The notes beneath the pieces are model-generated. The model was not told the DNA's origin and did not search any database. It saw only the letters and a program-made list of their open reading frames with translations. Both the position numbers and the translations under genes were made by a program. Below, piece after piece: positions 9,409-18,587 of a stretch of DNA of 64,000 bases (the stretch's first letter is position 1; each line of letters opens with the position of its first letter). Source of the DNA: Pseudomonadota bacterium (GTDB taxonomy: Bacteria > Myxococcota_A > UBA796 > SXON01). The DNA lies in contig JAUXQH010000029.1 in assembly GCA_030685065.1 (NCBI GenBank), positions 1 to 64,000 of the forward strand, given 5' to 3'.

Positions 9409-10293
9409 ATGAACGTCGCGATCGTCGGCACGGGCGACATCGTCGAGTCCCTCGCGCGGCTGGCGGCGGCCGCCGGAAACACGGTGACGGTGGGCGGCGC
9501 CCGTGGCCCGGAGGGCTTCGCGTCGACCACCGACCTCGCCACGCTCGCTCGCAGCACCGACCTGCTGCTGCTCGCCATGGCGCCGGACCACTTTCGCGGC
9601 ATCGTACGCGAGCTCGTTCCCGGGCCCGCCTCGCGCGCGGTGGTCGCGACCCGGGGGCTCGAGCCCGGCACCGGCAAGCGCCTCTCCGAGATCCTGGTCG
9701 AGGAGTCCGCCTGCCTGCGCGTCGGCGCGCTCGCCGGCCCCATCCTCCCCGGAGAGGTGCGGCGCAACAGCCCGTGCGCGGCGGTGGTGGCGTCTCCGTT
9801 CACGGAGGTCACCCGCGCCGCCTCGCAGGCGCTCCATTCGTCCGCATGCCGCATCTACAGCAGCCAGGACCTCCCGGGGGTCGAGCTCGCGGGCGCGCTG
9901 GTCGAGGTGCTCGCGATGGCCCTCGGGATCGCGCGCGGGCTCGGGCTCGGCGTCGGCGCGCAGGCGCTCATCGTCACGCGCGGGGTGGCGGAGGGCTCCC
10001 GCCTTGCGCGGATGGGCGGGGGCGACCCTCGCACGTTCTCCGGCCTCGCGGGCGTGGGCGAGCTGGTCGCGAGCGCCGCCCTGCCGGACCACCCCGGCTT
10101 CGTTCGCGGGCTGGCGCTCGCCCGGGGCGAGGCGGATCCCGCCGCCGCGGCGCTGTGCCAGGCGCTGCTCGGCCGCGTCGGTGACCTCCCGATCACCCAG
10201 GCGGTGGGCGCGCTCGCGGCGGGCAAGGCGAGAGCGGCCGAGGTGATCACGGGGCTGATGACGCGCGACAATCGCGAGGAGTTCGACGCGTGA
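9409..10293 (+). CDS. GpsA-like NAD(P)-dependent glycerol-3-phosphate dehydrogenase homolog (catalytic Lys replaced)
   Basis: MNVAIVGTGDIVESLARLAAAAGNTV; VELAGALVEVLAMALGIARGLGLG...ALIVTRGVAEGSRLARMGGGDPRTFSGLAGVGELV. Confidence 0.8.
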   Translation: MNVAIVGTGDIVESLARLAAAAGNTVTVGGARGPEGFASTTDLATLARSTDLLLLAMAPDHFRGIVRELVPGPASRAVVATRGLEPGTGKRLSEILVEESACLRVGALAGPILPGEVRRNSPCAAVVASPFTEVTRAASQALHSSACRIYSSQDLPGVELAGALVEVLAMALGIARGLGLGVGAQALIVTRGVAEGSRLARMGGGDPRTFSGLAGVGELVASAALPDHPGFVRGLALARGEADPAAAALCQALLGRVGDLPITQAVGALAAGKARAAEVITGLMTRDNREEFDA

Positions 10294-11159
10294 TCGGCGT
10301 CTACGACTCCGGCTACGGCGGGCTCACCGTGCTCCGCGCGCTCCGCGCGGCCCTCCCCACCCACGACTTCGTCTACCTCGGCGACTCGGGGCGGGCGCCC
10401 TACGGCGGGCGTGACACCGACACCATCCTCGACTTCGCCGAGCAATGCGTGGAGCGCCTGTTCGAGGAGGGTTGCCCGGTCGTCGTGGTCGCGTGCCACA
10501 CGGTGTCGTGCGTCGCGCTGCGCCACCTCCAACGGCGCTACGGCGGCGCGCACCGGCGGGTGCTCGGCGTCACCATCCCCGCCGCGGAGGCCGCCGTGGC
10601 CGAGAGCCGCGGGCACATCGGCGTCATCGGGACCACGCGCACGGTGTCGTCCGGCACCTTCGCCGCCGAGGTCGCCAAGCTCGGCGCGCATCGCGTCACC
10701 CAGCGGGCGGCGCCGCTCCTGGCTCCCATCGTCGAGGAGGGCTGGGCGGACACCGAGATCGCGCACCTCGCCGTTGCGCGGTACGTCGAGGAACTCGGCG
10801 ACATCGACACCCTCGTGCTCGGCTGCACCCACTACCCGCTGCTCCGGCCCGCGTTTCTCGCCGCGCTCCCTCCGGGTGTGGCGCTGCTCGACCCCGCGCC
10901 GTTCGTGGCCGCGCGGCTGGCCGACTGGCTGGAGCGACACCCCGAGGTCCTCGAGCCCGGCGGCTCCATCCCCACGATCCCGCGCGCGAGCGCCGGCTCC
11001 CTCCGCATCCTGTGCACCGGCGAACCCGCGAATTTCCGCGCGCACGGCGAGCTGTTCCTCGGGGAGCCGCTCCCGATCGTCGCGCACGTGGCCGAGGAGG
11101 GCGGGCGCCTTGCCCACAAGGACCGCGTCGAGGTCCGGCTGGGGCAGGTCGTGCGGTAG
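10290..11159 (+). CDS. murI: Glutamate racemase
   Basis: MIGVYDSGYGGLTVLRAL, YLGDSGRAPYGGR, VACHTVS (first Cys), LGCTHYPLL (second Cys); 4-nt overlap with upstream gene. Confidence 0.92.
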   Translation: MIGVYDSGYGGLTVLRALRAALPTHDFVYLGDSGRAPYGGRDTDTILDFAEQCVERLFEEGCPVVVVACHTVSCVALRHLQRRYGGAHRRVLGVTIPAAEAAVAESRGHIGVIGTTRTVSSGTFAAEVAKLGAHRVTQRAAPLLAPIVEEGWADTEIAHLAVARYVEELGDIDTLVLGCTHYPLLRPAFLAALPPGVALLDPAPFVAARLADWLERHPEVLEPGGSIPTIPRASAGSLRILCTGEPANFRAHGELFLGEPLPIVAHVAEEGGRLAHKDRVEVRLGQVVR

Positions 11160-11181
11160 GAGCGCTGGGGGAAACGCGGGC

Positions 11182-12408
11182 CTACTCGTACAGGCTCGCC
11201 CGCGACTCCGGCTGACCGACGACGAACCGCTCCTCCATCCGCACGCGAAACGCCTCCTCCCCGGCCGAGTCGAGCCCGATGACGGCGCGATCGGTGCCCC
11301 ACGCCGTGAGCGTTCGCCCGTCCGGCAACCGGTCGATGTCGCCGAGGACGAGCGTGGTCACCGCGGGCTCGGGAGACCACTCCCACAGCACCCGCCCCTC
11401 CCAGTCGAGGGAGACCACGCGGGAGTGGCCGTCCAGCAGCTGGTTGTCGAAGAGCAGCAGGCCCCCCTCCGTCGCCTCCGGGGCGTGTTGGGGACCGAAC
11501 GGGTCGATGGCGGTGGCCCCCTCCAAGCGCCGCACCACCTGCCCCGAGGCCTCGTCGACCTCGAGCACCGTGCCCAGCCAGTAGAGCGAGATGAGCCAGG
11601 TGCCACGCGCATCGTCTCGCGCGATCCCGTTCGCGTGGGTCCAGTCGGCGCCCCCGGGGAGCGAGTCCCACCCCTCGTGGCGCTCGACGATCTCGGTCTC
11701 GAACGCGTCCCACACCACGCGCTCGGAGCCGTCCAAGCCCCGGAACACGAGCTGATCGCCGAAGACGTTCTCGCCCTCCACCAGCTGCTCGACCGTGCGC
11801 AGGTACGCGACACCCCCGCCCGGCAACACGCTCTCCTCCAGGAGGACGAACTCGTGGTGCGCGTCGGGCACCTCCAGCACCTGCACCGCGCCGCCGTCGA
11901 GCGGGACACGCCAGAGCTCGGACGGCACGTTCACCACGTTGTACCAGATGGCCGTCCCGTCCCAGGACGCGCTGGTGGTGTGGGGCTTCGACGCGGCGCT
12001 CCACGCGACGGTGCGGCCCTCGCCGTCGACCACCAGGGCCCCCGTGCGCTCGCCGTCGACCGCGACGTAGGGGATCACCACGAACCCCTCCCACGCGCCG
12101 AGCTCCAGCGTGACATCGGGGATGTCGCCGGGCATGGCGTTCGTCCGGACACTCACGTCGGCCACCGCGACCCCGGCCTCCTCGACGGTGAGCGTCACGA
12201 GCGCGTCGGGGGGGAGCCCCCACAGGGTGTGCCGATGGTGCGTGGCGACCACCCCGGGCGTCCGGTTCGCCGCCCCGGCGGAGACCGTGCCCAGCACCTC
12301 CTCGGCCGAGTCCCACTCGACGACCACGAGGGTGCCGACCTCGGCCTCCTCCACGACCGCGGTGACTTCGGGAGGGACGTCGGCGCAACCGATCAGGAAG
12401 AGCATCAT
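11182..12408 (-). CDS. Arylsulfotransferase (ASST)-family lipoprotein
   Basis: MMLFLIGCADVPPE start; THHRHTLWGLPPD, HHEFVLLEE, WTHANGIARDD, GPQHAPEATEGGLLLFDNQ blades. Confidence 0.78.
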   Translation of the reverse strand: MMLFLIGCADVPPEVTAVVEEAEVGTLVVVEWDSAEEVLGTVSAGAANRTPGVVATHHRHTLWGLPPDALVTLTVEEAGVAVADVSVRTNAMPGDIPDVTLELGAWEGFVVIPYVAVDGERTGALVVDGEGRTVAWSAASKPHTTSASWDGTAIWYNVVNVPSELWRVPLDGGAVQVLEVPDAHHEFVLLEESVLPGGGVAYLRTVEQLVEGENVFGDQLVFRGLDGSERVVWDAFETEIVERHEGWDSLPGGADWTHANGIARDDARGTWLISLYWLGTVLEVDEASGQVVRRLEGATAIDPFGPQHAPEATEGGLLLFDNQLLDGHSRVVSLDWEGRVLWEWSPEPAVTTLVLGDIDRLPDGRTLTAWGTDRAVIGLDSAGEEAFRVRMEERFVVGQPESRASLYE

Positions 12409-12471
12409 CGGGGCCCAGCGTAACGCCCGAGCGACTGGACAAGGTGCGCCCGTCGCGCGGACAATCCCCCG

Positions 12472-14076
12472 GTGTCCACCCGCTCCCCCCACGATCCCCG
12501 CCAGGTCAGCCAGTCCCCGACGCTCCCGGGCGCCGGCGCAACCGGCCCCCGGCCCTTCGACGTAGCCGACCTCTACGCCGGCCCCGCCACCCGCGCCGAG
12601 GGCCTCGCCGGGCAACGCGAGCCGGGCGCCCCCGCGCTCGACGAGAAGCTGCGGCAGGCCTACTTCTGGATCGTCAACCACGCGATCATCACCCCCTACT
12701 ACGACCTCGAGTTCAACGACGCGCCGCCCGCGACGCTGCGCTTCGGGGGCGCGGGCACGGAGGTGCGGCTGCCGACGGCGCAGTCCTACTCGTCGTTCGT
12801 GCTGCTCCCGCTCCTGACCTTCGCGAGCCGGAAGCGGTGCCTGTTCATCGGCGGCCCGGGCCGCGGCAAGACCGCGTCGGCGATGCTGATGGGGCTCCTC
12901 GCCGGCTACACCGTGCAGGACCTCCGGCGCGCGATCCAGCACGGCCAGCCGCAGATGACGGTGGCCGATCTCCTCGGCAACCCCCTCCCGAAAGACCTGA
13001 TGGCGGCCGCGCGCGCCGAGGACATCCGCATCGCCTGGCGCAAATGGTTGACCATGCGCGTGAAGATCGTCGACGAGTACAACCGCATTCCGACGCGCAC
13101 CCAGTCCGCGCTGCTGACGCTGCTCGCCGAGGGCTACGCCGAGATCCTCGACCAGACGATGGAGAGCCCGGAGAGCTCCTGGTTCCTCACCGCGAACGAC
13201 GACATGGGCGGCGGCACCTACCAGGTCATCGAGGCGCTGAAGGACCGCATCGACATCGTCGTCAAGGCGCTCGACTTCAACCCGCGCTTCCTCGGGGAGC
13301 TGATCACGCGGGTCGAGGAGCGGGTCAAGCCCGAGGACATCGTGCCGCCCGAGATCATCTTCACGCCCGAAGAGCTCGACCAGGTGTACCGGCAGACCTT
13401 GAAGATCCCCCTCCCCCGGCCCGTGCGCCGCCGCATCGAGTTCTTCGCCTCCCAGTTCGACTTCTGCGATCTGGCCGCGCGCGACCTCGAGTACAAGACC
13501 AAGGACACCATCCGCCTCGCCGGAAAGACGCTGGGGAGCGTCTGCGCGGCGGACTGCGGGCGCGACAAGGTCAAGGCGCTCTGCTCGCAGACGGAGAACG
13601 GATTCTCGGTGCGCGGCCTGATGACGCTCATCGGGTTCTGCAAGACCCTCGCGTGGTTCCGGGGCTCGGTCGAGGTGACCCTTCAGGACGTCCGTCAGAT
13701 CGTGCCGTGGATCCTCCACGAGAAGCTGATCCAGAACCCCTCCTCCCCGTTCTTCGACACCTCCGGCAACGGCGTGCTCCGCATCGACCGCATCGCCTGG
13801 ATCCGCCAGGCGTTCGACGCCGCCTGCGCCGAGTACGACCGCCTCGATCTCGACCGCGCCGATCCGCTCGAAGCCATCGACGCCACCTTCGACACCGGTC
13901 TGGACGGGGTCCCCGAGGCCGAGGTGAAGAAGCGCATCGCGACGGTCGAGGCGAGCCTGGGTGAGCTCGCGAAGAACACGAAGCTGCTCGCCCACGTCCA
14001 GAAAGACGTCCTGAAGCTGAAGTACTACCATCAGCGTTACTCCAACTATCTTCGGTGGTTGCAGTGGGCCCCTTGA
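12472..14076 (+). CDS. MoxR-family AAA+ ATPase
   Basis: Walker A GGPGRGKTAS; Walker B VKIVDEYNRIP; sensor-1 SSWFLTANDD; ALKDRIDIVV. Confidence 0.88.
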   Translation: MSTRSPHDPRQVSQSPTLPGAGATGPRPFDVADLYAGPATRAEGLAGQREPGAPALDEKLRQAYFWIVNHAIITPYYDLEFNDAPPATLRFGGAGTEVRLPTAQSYSSFVLLPLLTFASRKRCLFIGGPGRGKTASAMLMGLLAGYTVQDLRRAIQHGQPQMTVADLLGNPLPKDLMAAARAEDIRIAWRKWLTMRVKIVDEYNRIPTRTQSALLTLLAEGYAEILDQTMESPESSWFLTANDDMGGGTYQVIEALKDRIDIVVKALDFNPRFLGELITRVEERVKPEDIVPPEIIFTPEELDQVYRQTLKIPLPRPVRRRIEFFASQFDFCDLAARDLEYKTKDTIRLAGKTLGSVCAADCGRDKVKALCSQTENGFSVRGLMTLIGFCKTLAWFRGSVEVTLQDVRQIVPWILHEKLIQNPSSPFFDTSGNGVLRIDRIAWIRQAFDAACAEYDRLDLDRADPLEAIDATFDTGLDGVPEAEVKKRIATVEASLGELAKNTKLLAHVQKDVLKLKYYHQRYSNYLRWLQWAP

Positions 14077-15110
14077 TGGAACAGGCGAGGCTGTCCGGCC
14101 CCGGCGCCGACTGGCTCGCCGAGCACCGCGTCCGGCTGAACGAGCGCTTCGAGCGTTCCCGGCGCCGGTTCCCCTCGCTCGACGCGGACGAGGTCCTCGC
14201 GCGCCTCGAGGCGGCCCTCCCCGCGGTGGCGGGCGCGGAGCCGGCGGCCGCGCGGCTCATGGACGTCGTCTACGACCTGGTGCTCCTGCACGCGGGCCGG
14301 GGCGCCTTCGCGCGGCACCCGGGGCTCGGCGTGCTGCTCGGCGAGACCTTCGCGGCGCTGCGCCCCACGCTCCTCACCGCGCCCACGTCGCTGCCCGGCG
14401 CGTTGTCCAACGCCGTCGAGAACCTCGGAGACGTGGGGGAGCCCTGGGCGCGGGCGCTGCCGGGCGTGGTCGGGACATCCGCGGACGCCACGGGTGGGGG
14501 GCTCGACGCGGCCACGCTCCTCGACGCGGGCGCGGTGCTGGCCTGGCGGCTCGGCGAGGCGCGGCTCCGCGAGAGGGCCCTCGATCGGGCACGCGGGTTG
14601 CCGGTCGCGACGGTGCGCGCCGCCCTGGCGCTCGGAGACATCGACGTGCCGACGGTCCTCGCCCGGCTGTCCGCCGACGCGTGGAACGATCCGCTGGAAT
14701 CGAGCGACAAGGCGTGGCGACGCGTGGGCGTGGCCGGGGGCTTCTCCGGCTTCGGCGGCCCGTTCGACGCGCCGCCCCGGGTGCTCGACGGCGGCGAGCC
14801 GCACCTGTTCCACGTCGTGAGCGGCGGGCGCTTCTACCGCGTGGACGCCGACCGCTTCGGCGCCCACGTCCGGCCCGAACCCGATCCGGGGCTCGGGATG
14901 CGCGAGGCGAGGAAGGGACACCTCCTGTCCGGCTGGATGGCCCCGAAGGGCGGATGGGCCGAGCCCGACGGCACGTTCCACCTCCCCGAGGGCAAGCTCC
15001 CCGTGCACGAGGAGGTGGGCCTGGACACGTGGACGCGCGTGGGCCACGTGATCGTGGCGGCCCGGCAAGACAGCCACGAGCTGCACGTGTACGCGACGGG
15101 CCCGCGGTGA
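14076..15110 (+). CDS. Hypothetical protein encoded between MoxR and VWA genes
   Basis: ATGA overlap with the MoxR stop; beta-rich C-terminus (GGFSGFGGPFDAPPRVLDGGEPHLFHVVSGGRFYRV). Confidence 0.7.
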   Translation: MEQARLSGPGADWLAEHRVRLNERFERSRRRFPSLDADEVLARLEAALPAVAGAEPAAARLMDVVYDLVLLHAGRGAFARHPGLGVLLGETFAALRPTLLTAPTSLPGALSNAVENLGDVGEPWARALPGVVGTSADATGGGLDAATLLDAGAVLAWRLGEARLRERALDRARGLPVATVRAALALGDIDVPTVLARLSADAWNDPLESSDKAWRRVGVAGGFSGFGGPFDAPPRVLDGGEPHLFHVVSGGRFYRVDADRFGAHVRPEPDPGLGMREARKGHLLSGWMAPKGGWAEPDGTFHLPEGKLPVHEEVGLDTWTRVGHVIVAARQDSHELHVYATGPR

Positions 15111-15126
15111 CCGGGGCGGCGTCCCG

Positions 15127-16842
15127 ATGACCGATCCCGACCTCCTCGCCACCTGGGAGGCCGCGTGGCCCCAGGCCCTCGCGGCGTGGTCGCCCTACAT
15201 CCAGCTCCGTCGGCCGCGCTTCCTCGCGCAGCCGACGAGCGAGGGCGAGCCCGGCATGGAGGGCCAGATCGCGGCCATCCGGATGCGCGACCTCACGGTG
15301 CTCGTGAACACCACGGTGGTGCGGGAGAAGGGCCTGGCGCACCTCGCCCTCCCCGTGCTCGCCCACGAGATCGGCCACCACGTGCACGTGCCGGGCTCGC
15401 TCACCGACAGCGCCCGCCTGCTCGCGGGGATGGCCCGCATCCTCCAGGGGCTGCCCGACAGCGCCGCGCCGATGGTGGCCAACCTCTACGCGGATCTGCT
15501 CGTGAACGACCGGCTCCAACGGCGCTGCGAGATCGATGTCGCCTCGGTGTACCGCGTGCTGCGGGAGCCCTCGGGCAGCCGCGTGTGGGCGCTGTACACG
15601 CGCGCGTACGAGCACCTCTGGCGCCTGCCCGCGGGCGCGCTGGCGCCCGACGGCATCGACGAGACCACCGACGGCGACGCGCTGCTCGTGGCGCGCCTCG
15701 TGCGGGCGTTCGCCGCGGACTGGCTGCGGGGCGCGCGGCGCTTCGCGAGCGTGGTGTACCCCTACCTCGCCGCCGACGTGAGGGAGCAGGCCGACAAGGG
15801 CGGCGGCCGGGCGACCTTCACCAGCAAGGGGCTGCTCGACACGCGTGACGCGGGCCAGGGGGAGGTGCCCGACGGCCTGGTGGACCTCGACCCGTCCGAG
15901 ACGGACGACGACGGCTTCACCGACGACTACGGGCGCGTGGAGGGCACGAGGACCGAGGGAGCAGGCGGCGAGGGCCAGGCGCGCGCCCCGTGGACCTACG
16001 CCGACCTCCTCCGCCGCCTCGGCGTCGACCTCGACTCCGCCGCGGTGACCGCCCGCTACTACCGCGAGCGCGCGCTCCCGCACCTCCTCCCCTTCCCCAC
16101 CCGCCGGGCGCCGCGGGTGATGGAGCCGCTCGCGGAGGGGTTCGAGACGTGGGAGGCGGGCGATCCGCTCGAGGAGCTCGACGTCCTCGGCTCGATCATG
16201 GTCTCTCCGGTGCCGATCCCCGGCGTCACCACCGTGCGCCGCGTCTACGGGGAGACCCCCGGCTCCGACCCCGCGCGCCGCCCGGTCGACCTCGACCTGT
16301 ACATCGACTGTTCCGGCAGCATGCCCGAGCCCTCCCACGATCTCTCCTGGCTCGCGCTGGCGGGCGTGATCCTGGCGCTCTCGGCCGTCCGCACCGGCGG
16401 TCGCGTTCAGGCCACCTTGTGGTCCGGCGCGGGCCAGACCGCGCGAACGGACGGCTTCGTCAGCGACGAGAAGGCGATCCTCGAGGTGGTCTGCGGCTAC
16501 ATCAGCGGCGGCACCTCGTTTCCGCTGCCGCTCCTCCGCCAGACGTGGGAAGACCGCGCCGCGGACGCCCCGGCAGCGCACGTCGTGGTGATCTCGGACG
16601 ATGGCGTGGACACGATGCTCGCGGCGGACGAGCGCGGGGTTCCGGGCGCGGAGATCGCGACGATGGCGCTCGAGAAGGCCCGCGGCGGCGGCACCCTGGT
16701 GCTCAACCTCCCCGACGTCGACCGGTACGCGCCCGCGCCCACCTTCCGGGCGCTCGGATGGAGGCTGCACGCCGTCACGAAGTGGGAGGACCTGTTGGTG
16801 TTCGCCCGGGCGTTCGTGCGGGAGACGTTCGCGCAAGACTAG
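15127..16842 (+). CDS. Putative zincin-motif (HEIGHH) + VWA-domain protein
   Basis: LPVLAHEIGHHVHVPG (HEXXH); VWA MIDAS DLYIDCSGSM, GGTSFP and VISDDGVD. Confidence 0.82.
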   Translation: MTDPDLLATWEAAWPQALAAWSPYIQLRRPRFLAQPTSEGEPGMEGQIAAIRMRDLTVLVNTTVVREKGLAHLALPVLAHEIGHHVHVPGSLTDSARLLAGMARILQGLPDSAAPMVANLYADLLVNDRLQRRCEIDVASVYRVLREPSGSRVWALYTRAYEHLWRLPAGALAPDGIDETTDGDALLVARLVRAFAADWLRGARRFASVVYPYLAADVREQADKGGGRATFTSKGLLDTRDAGQGEVPDGLVDLDPSETDDDGFTDDYGRVEGTRTEGAGGEGQARAPWTYADLLRRLGVDLDSAAVTARYYRERALPHLLPFPTRRAPRVMEPLAEGFETWEAGDPLEELDVLGSIMVSPVPIPGVTTVRRVYGETPGSDPARRPVDLDLYIDCSGSMPEPSHDLSWLALAGVILALSAVRTGGRVQATLWSGAGQTARTDGFVSDEKAILEVVCGYISGGTSFPLPLLRQTWEDRAADAPAAHVVVISDDGVDTMLAADERGVPGAEIATMALEKARGGGTLVLNLPDVDRYAPAPTFRALGWRLHAVTKWEDLLVFARAFVRETFAQD

Positions 16843-16860
16843 ACGCCGACAATACGGTAG

Positions 16861-17910
16861 ATGGCGCAGATGCTCGTCCTCCTGCTCGCGACCGCCTGCT
16901 TTCCCCGCCTCTCCCCGTCCGCGGGCGAAGAGACGGACAGCCCCGCCGACGACTCCGGCGCCCTGCTCGTCGAGACGCGCTGCGGAGACGACGCGGATGA
17001 CGACGGGGACGGTGACATCGACTGCGACGACGCCGACTGCATCGATGCGCGCGTGTGCGAGGACGCGGACACGGACACCGACACGGAGGACACCGACACG
17101 CTGCCCGACCAGGAGGCGGACTGTTCGGACGGCCGCGATGACGACGACGACGGAGACGTGGACTGTGACGATCGCGACTGCGTCGGCGACTCCGCGTGCA
17201 CCGAGCCGGACGAGTGTTGGGACACCGACATCTACGACGACCTCGGGCCGTCGGTGGCGAGCGGCACCGCGGCCGGGAATGACGGCAACGGGTCCTGCGG
17301 CGGAGGAAGCACCGCCGACACCTTCGTGGCCTGGACCGCCCCCGCCACCGACACCTACATGTTCGACACCGTCGGGAGCGCGGCCGACACGACGCTCTGG
17401 GTGACGAGCGACACGTGTGACGGCACCGAGCTCGCCTGCGACGACGACACCTTCGGCACCGACTCCCAGGTGAGTGTGGCCCTCACGCGCGGGGACACCG
17501 TCGTGGTGGGCGTCGAGGCCGCCGGGAGCTGGGTGCTCAACGCCTGGCAGGGAGACTGCCCGCAGTACTCGATCGGGAGCGAGCTCGCGGTCTCGGGGAC
17601 GACCACGTCCTCGATGCCGAGCCTCACGTCCTCCATCTGCACGACGGATCCGCTCTCGGCGGCCACCCTGCGCTGGATCGCGCCCTCCGCGGGGGTCTGG
17701 ACCTTCTCCACCGCCGACTCGGCCTACGACACGGTCCTCGCGCTGTACGAGGAGACCTGCGACGGCGCCGAGATCGACTGCAACGACGACACGGGCGACA
17801 CGACGTCCGAGATCTCCACCTACCTCTCGGCGGGAGAGGTCGTGGCCATCGCCGTCGGCGGGTACGAGGGCGCGGCGGGGGAGTACCTGCTGACCATCTC
17901 CGCGGGGTAG
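16861..17910 (+). CDS. Secreted/lipoprotein with acidic Cys-rich repeats and DT-rich linker
   Basis: LLLATAC lipobox; RCGDDADDDGDGDIDCDDADC and DCSDGRDDDDDGDVDCDDRDC repeats; DTDTDTEDTDT; two similar C-terminal beta-domains. Confidence 0.75.
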   Translation: MAQMLVLLLATACFPRLSPSAGEETDSPADDSGALLVETRCGDDADDDGDGDIDCDDADCIDARVCEDADTDTDTEDTDTLPDQEADCSDGRDDDDDGDVDCDDRDCVGDSACTEPDECWDTDIYDDLGPSVASGTAAGNDGNGSCGGGSTADTFVAWTAPATDTYMFDTVGSAADTTLWVTSDTCDGTELACDDDTFGTDSQVSVALTRGDTVVVGVEAAGSWVLNAWQGDCPQYSIGSELAVSGTTTSSMPSLTSSICTTDPLSAATLRWIAPSAGVWTFSTADSAYDTVLALYEETCDGAEIDCNDDTGDTTSEISTYLSAGEVVAIAVGGYEGAAGEYLLTISAG

Positions 17911-18011
17911 CGGATCGTCCGCCCGTTGGCGCGCGCACGCGGGATGTTGGGTTCTCTCATTGACGGCGGCCGGCCCGCGGGGCACGGTGGGCCCGCTTCG
18001 GAGACACATCC

Positions 18012-18581
18012 TTGGGACGCCTCGTGGTCGCTGTCGATCTCGCCCCGCAGGGCCTCTGTCGGCTCTTCCGTCCGCGTGCGGACGCCTGGGAGGCGCTGGA
18101 GAGCGATGTCTGGCAGGACGTCCACGCGGAGCTCGAGCGTCACCTGACGCGCGGGCCGGACGCGGACGTGCTGGACGTGATCGACGCCGCCTGCCTCATG
18201 GAGTCGACGTGCGAGGGCCCCGGACACCTCGCCCTCGCCTGCCGGGATGACCTGCAGGTGACCGCCCTGGCCGGCGCGCATTGGTACCAGATGGGGCTGG
18301 GGCTCCTCGCGGTGCGCGTCCAGGCCCGCCTCGCGGCCGCCGGCTACCGTGTCGCGGGCGGGGTGGTCGATCCGGCCCTCGTCGCCGCGACCCCGACCGC
18401 CCACCCCCTCGTCGCCGTGGGGGGCTCCCTCGTGGCGCTCGACCGCGCGACGGGAGAGCTCATCGTCGACGAAGGCGAGGATCCCCCCGTGGCGGACGCC
18501 GAGCTCCTGGCGCGCGTGCGGTCGGACGGGCTGTGCCGCTGTCAGCTCTGCGTGGAGCTGAGGGCGCGCCCGACGTCCTGA
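18012..18581 (+). CDS. Hypothetical protein (TTG start), C-terminal CRCQLC motif
   Basis: 189-aa ORF MGRLVVAVDLAPQGL...RSDGLCRCQLCVELRARPTS in an otherwise unoccupied interval. Confidence 0.55.
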   Translation: MGRLVVAVDLAPQGLCRLFRPRADAWEALESDVWQDVHAELERHLTRGPDADVLDVIDAACLMESTCEGPGHLALACRDDLQVTALAGAHWYQMGLGLLAVRVQARLAAAGYRVAGGVVDPALVAATPTAHPLVAVGGSLVALDRATGELIVDEGEDPPVADAELLARVRSDGLCRCQLCVELRARPTS

Positions 18582-18587
18582 TCGCGG

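Noticed and set aside
6928-10092. 1054-aa minus-strand ORF
   Set aside because: Antisense to the kinase-fold and GpsA-like genes; no domain-like segments except the true GST frame lies separately.
14374-18009. 1211-aa minus-strand ORF
   Set aside because: Antisense to MoxR-associated, VWA and acidic-repeat genes with clear motifs; low-complexity R/A/G/H composition typical of the reverse frame of GC-rich codons.
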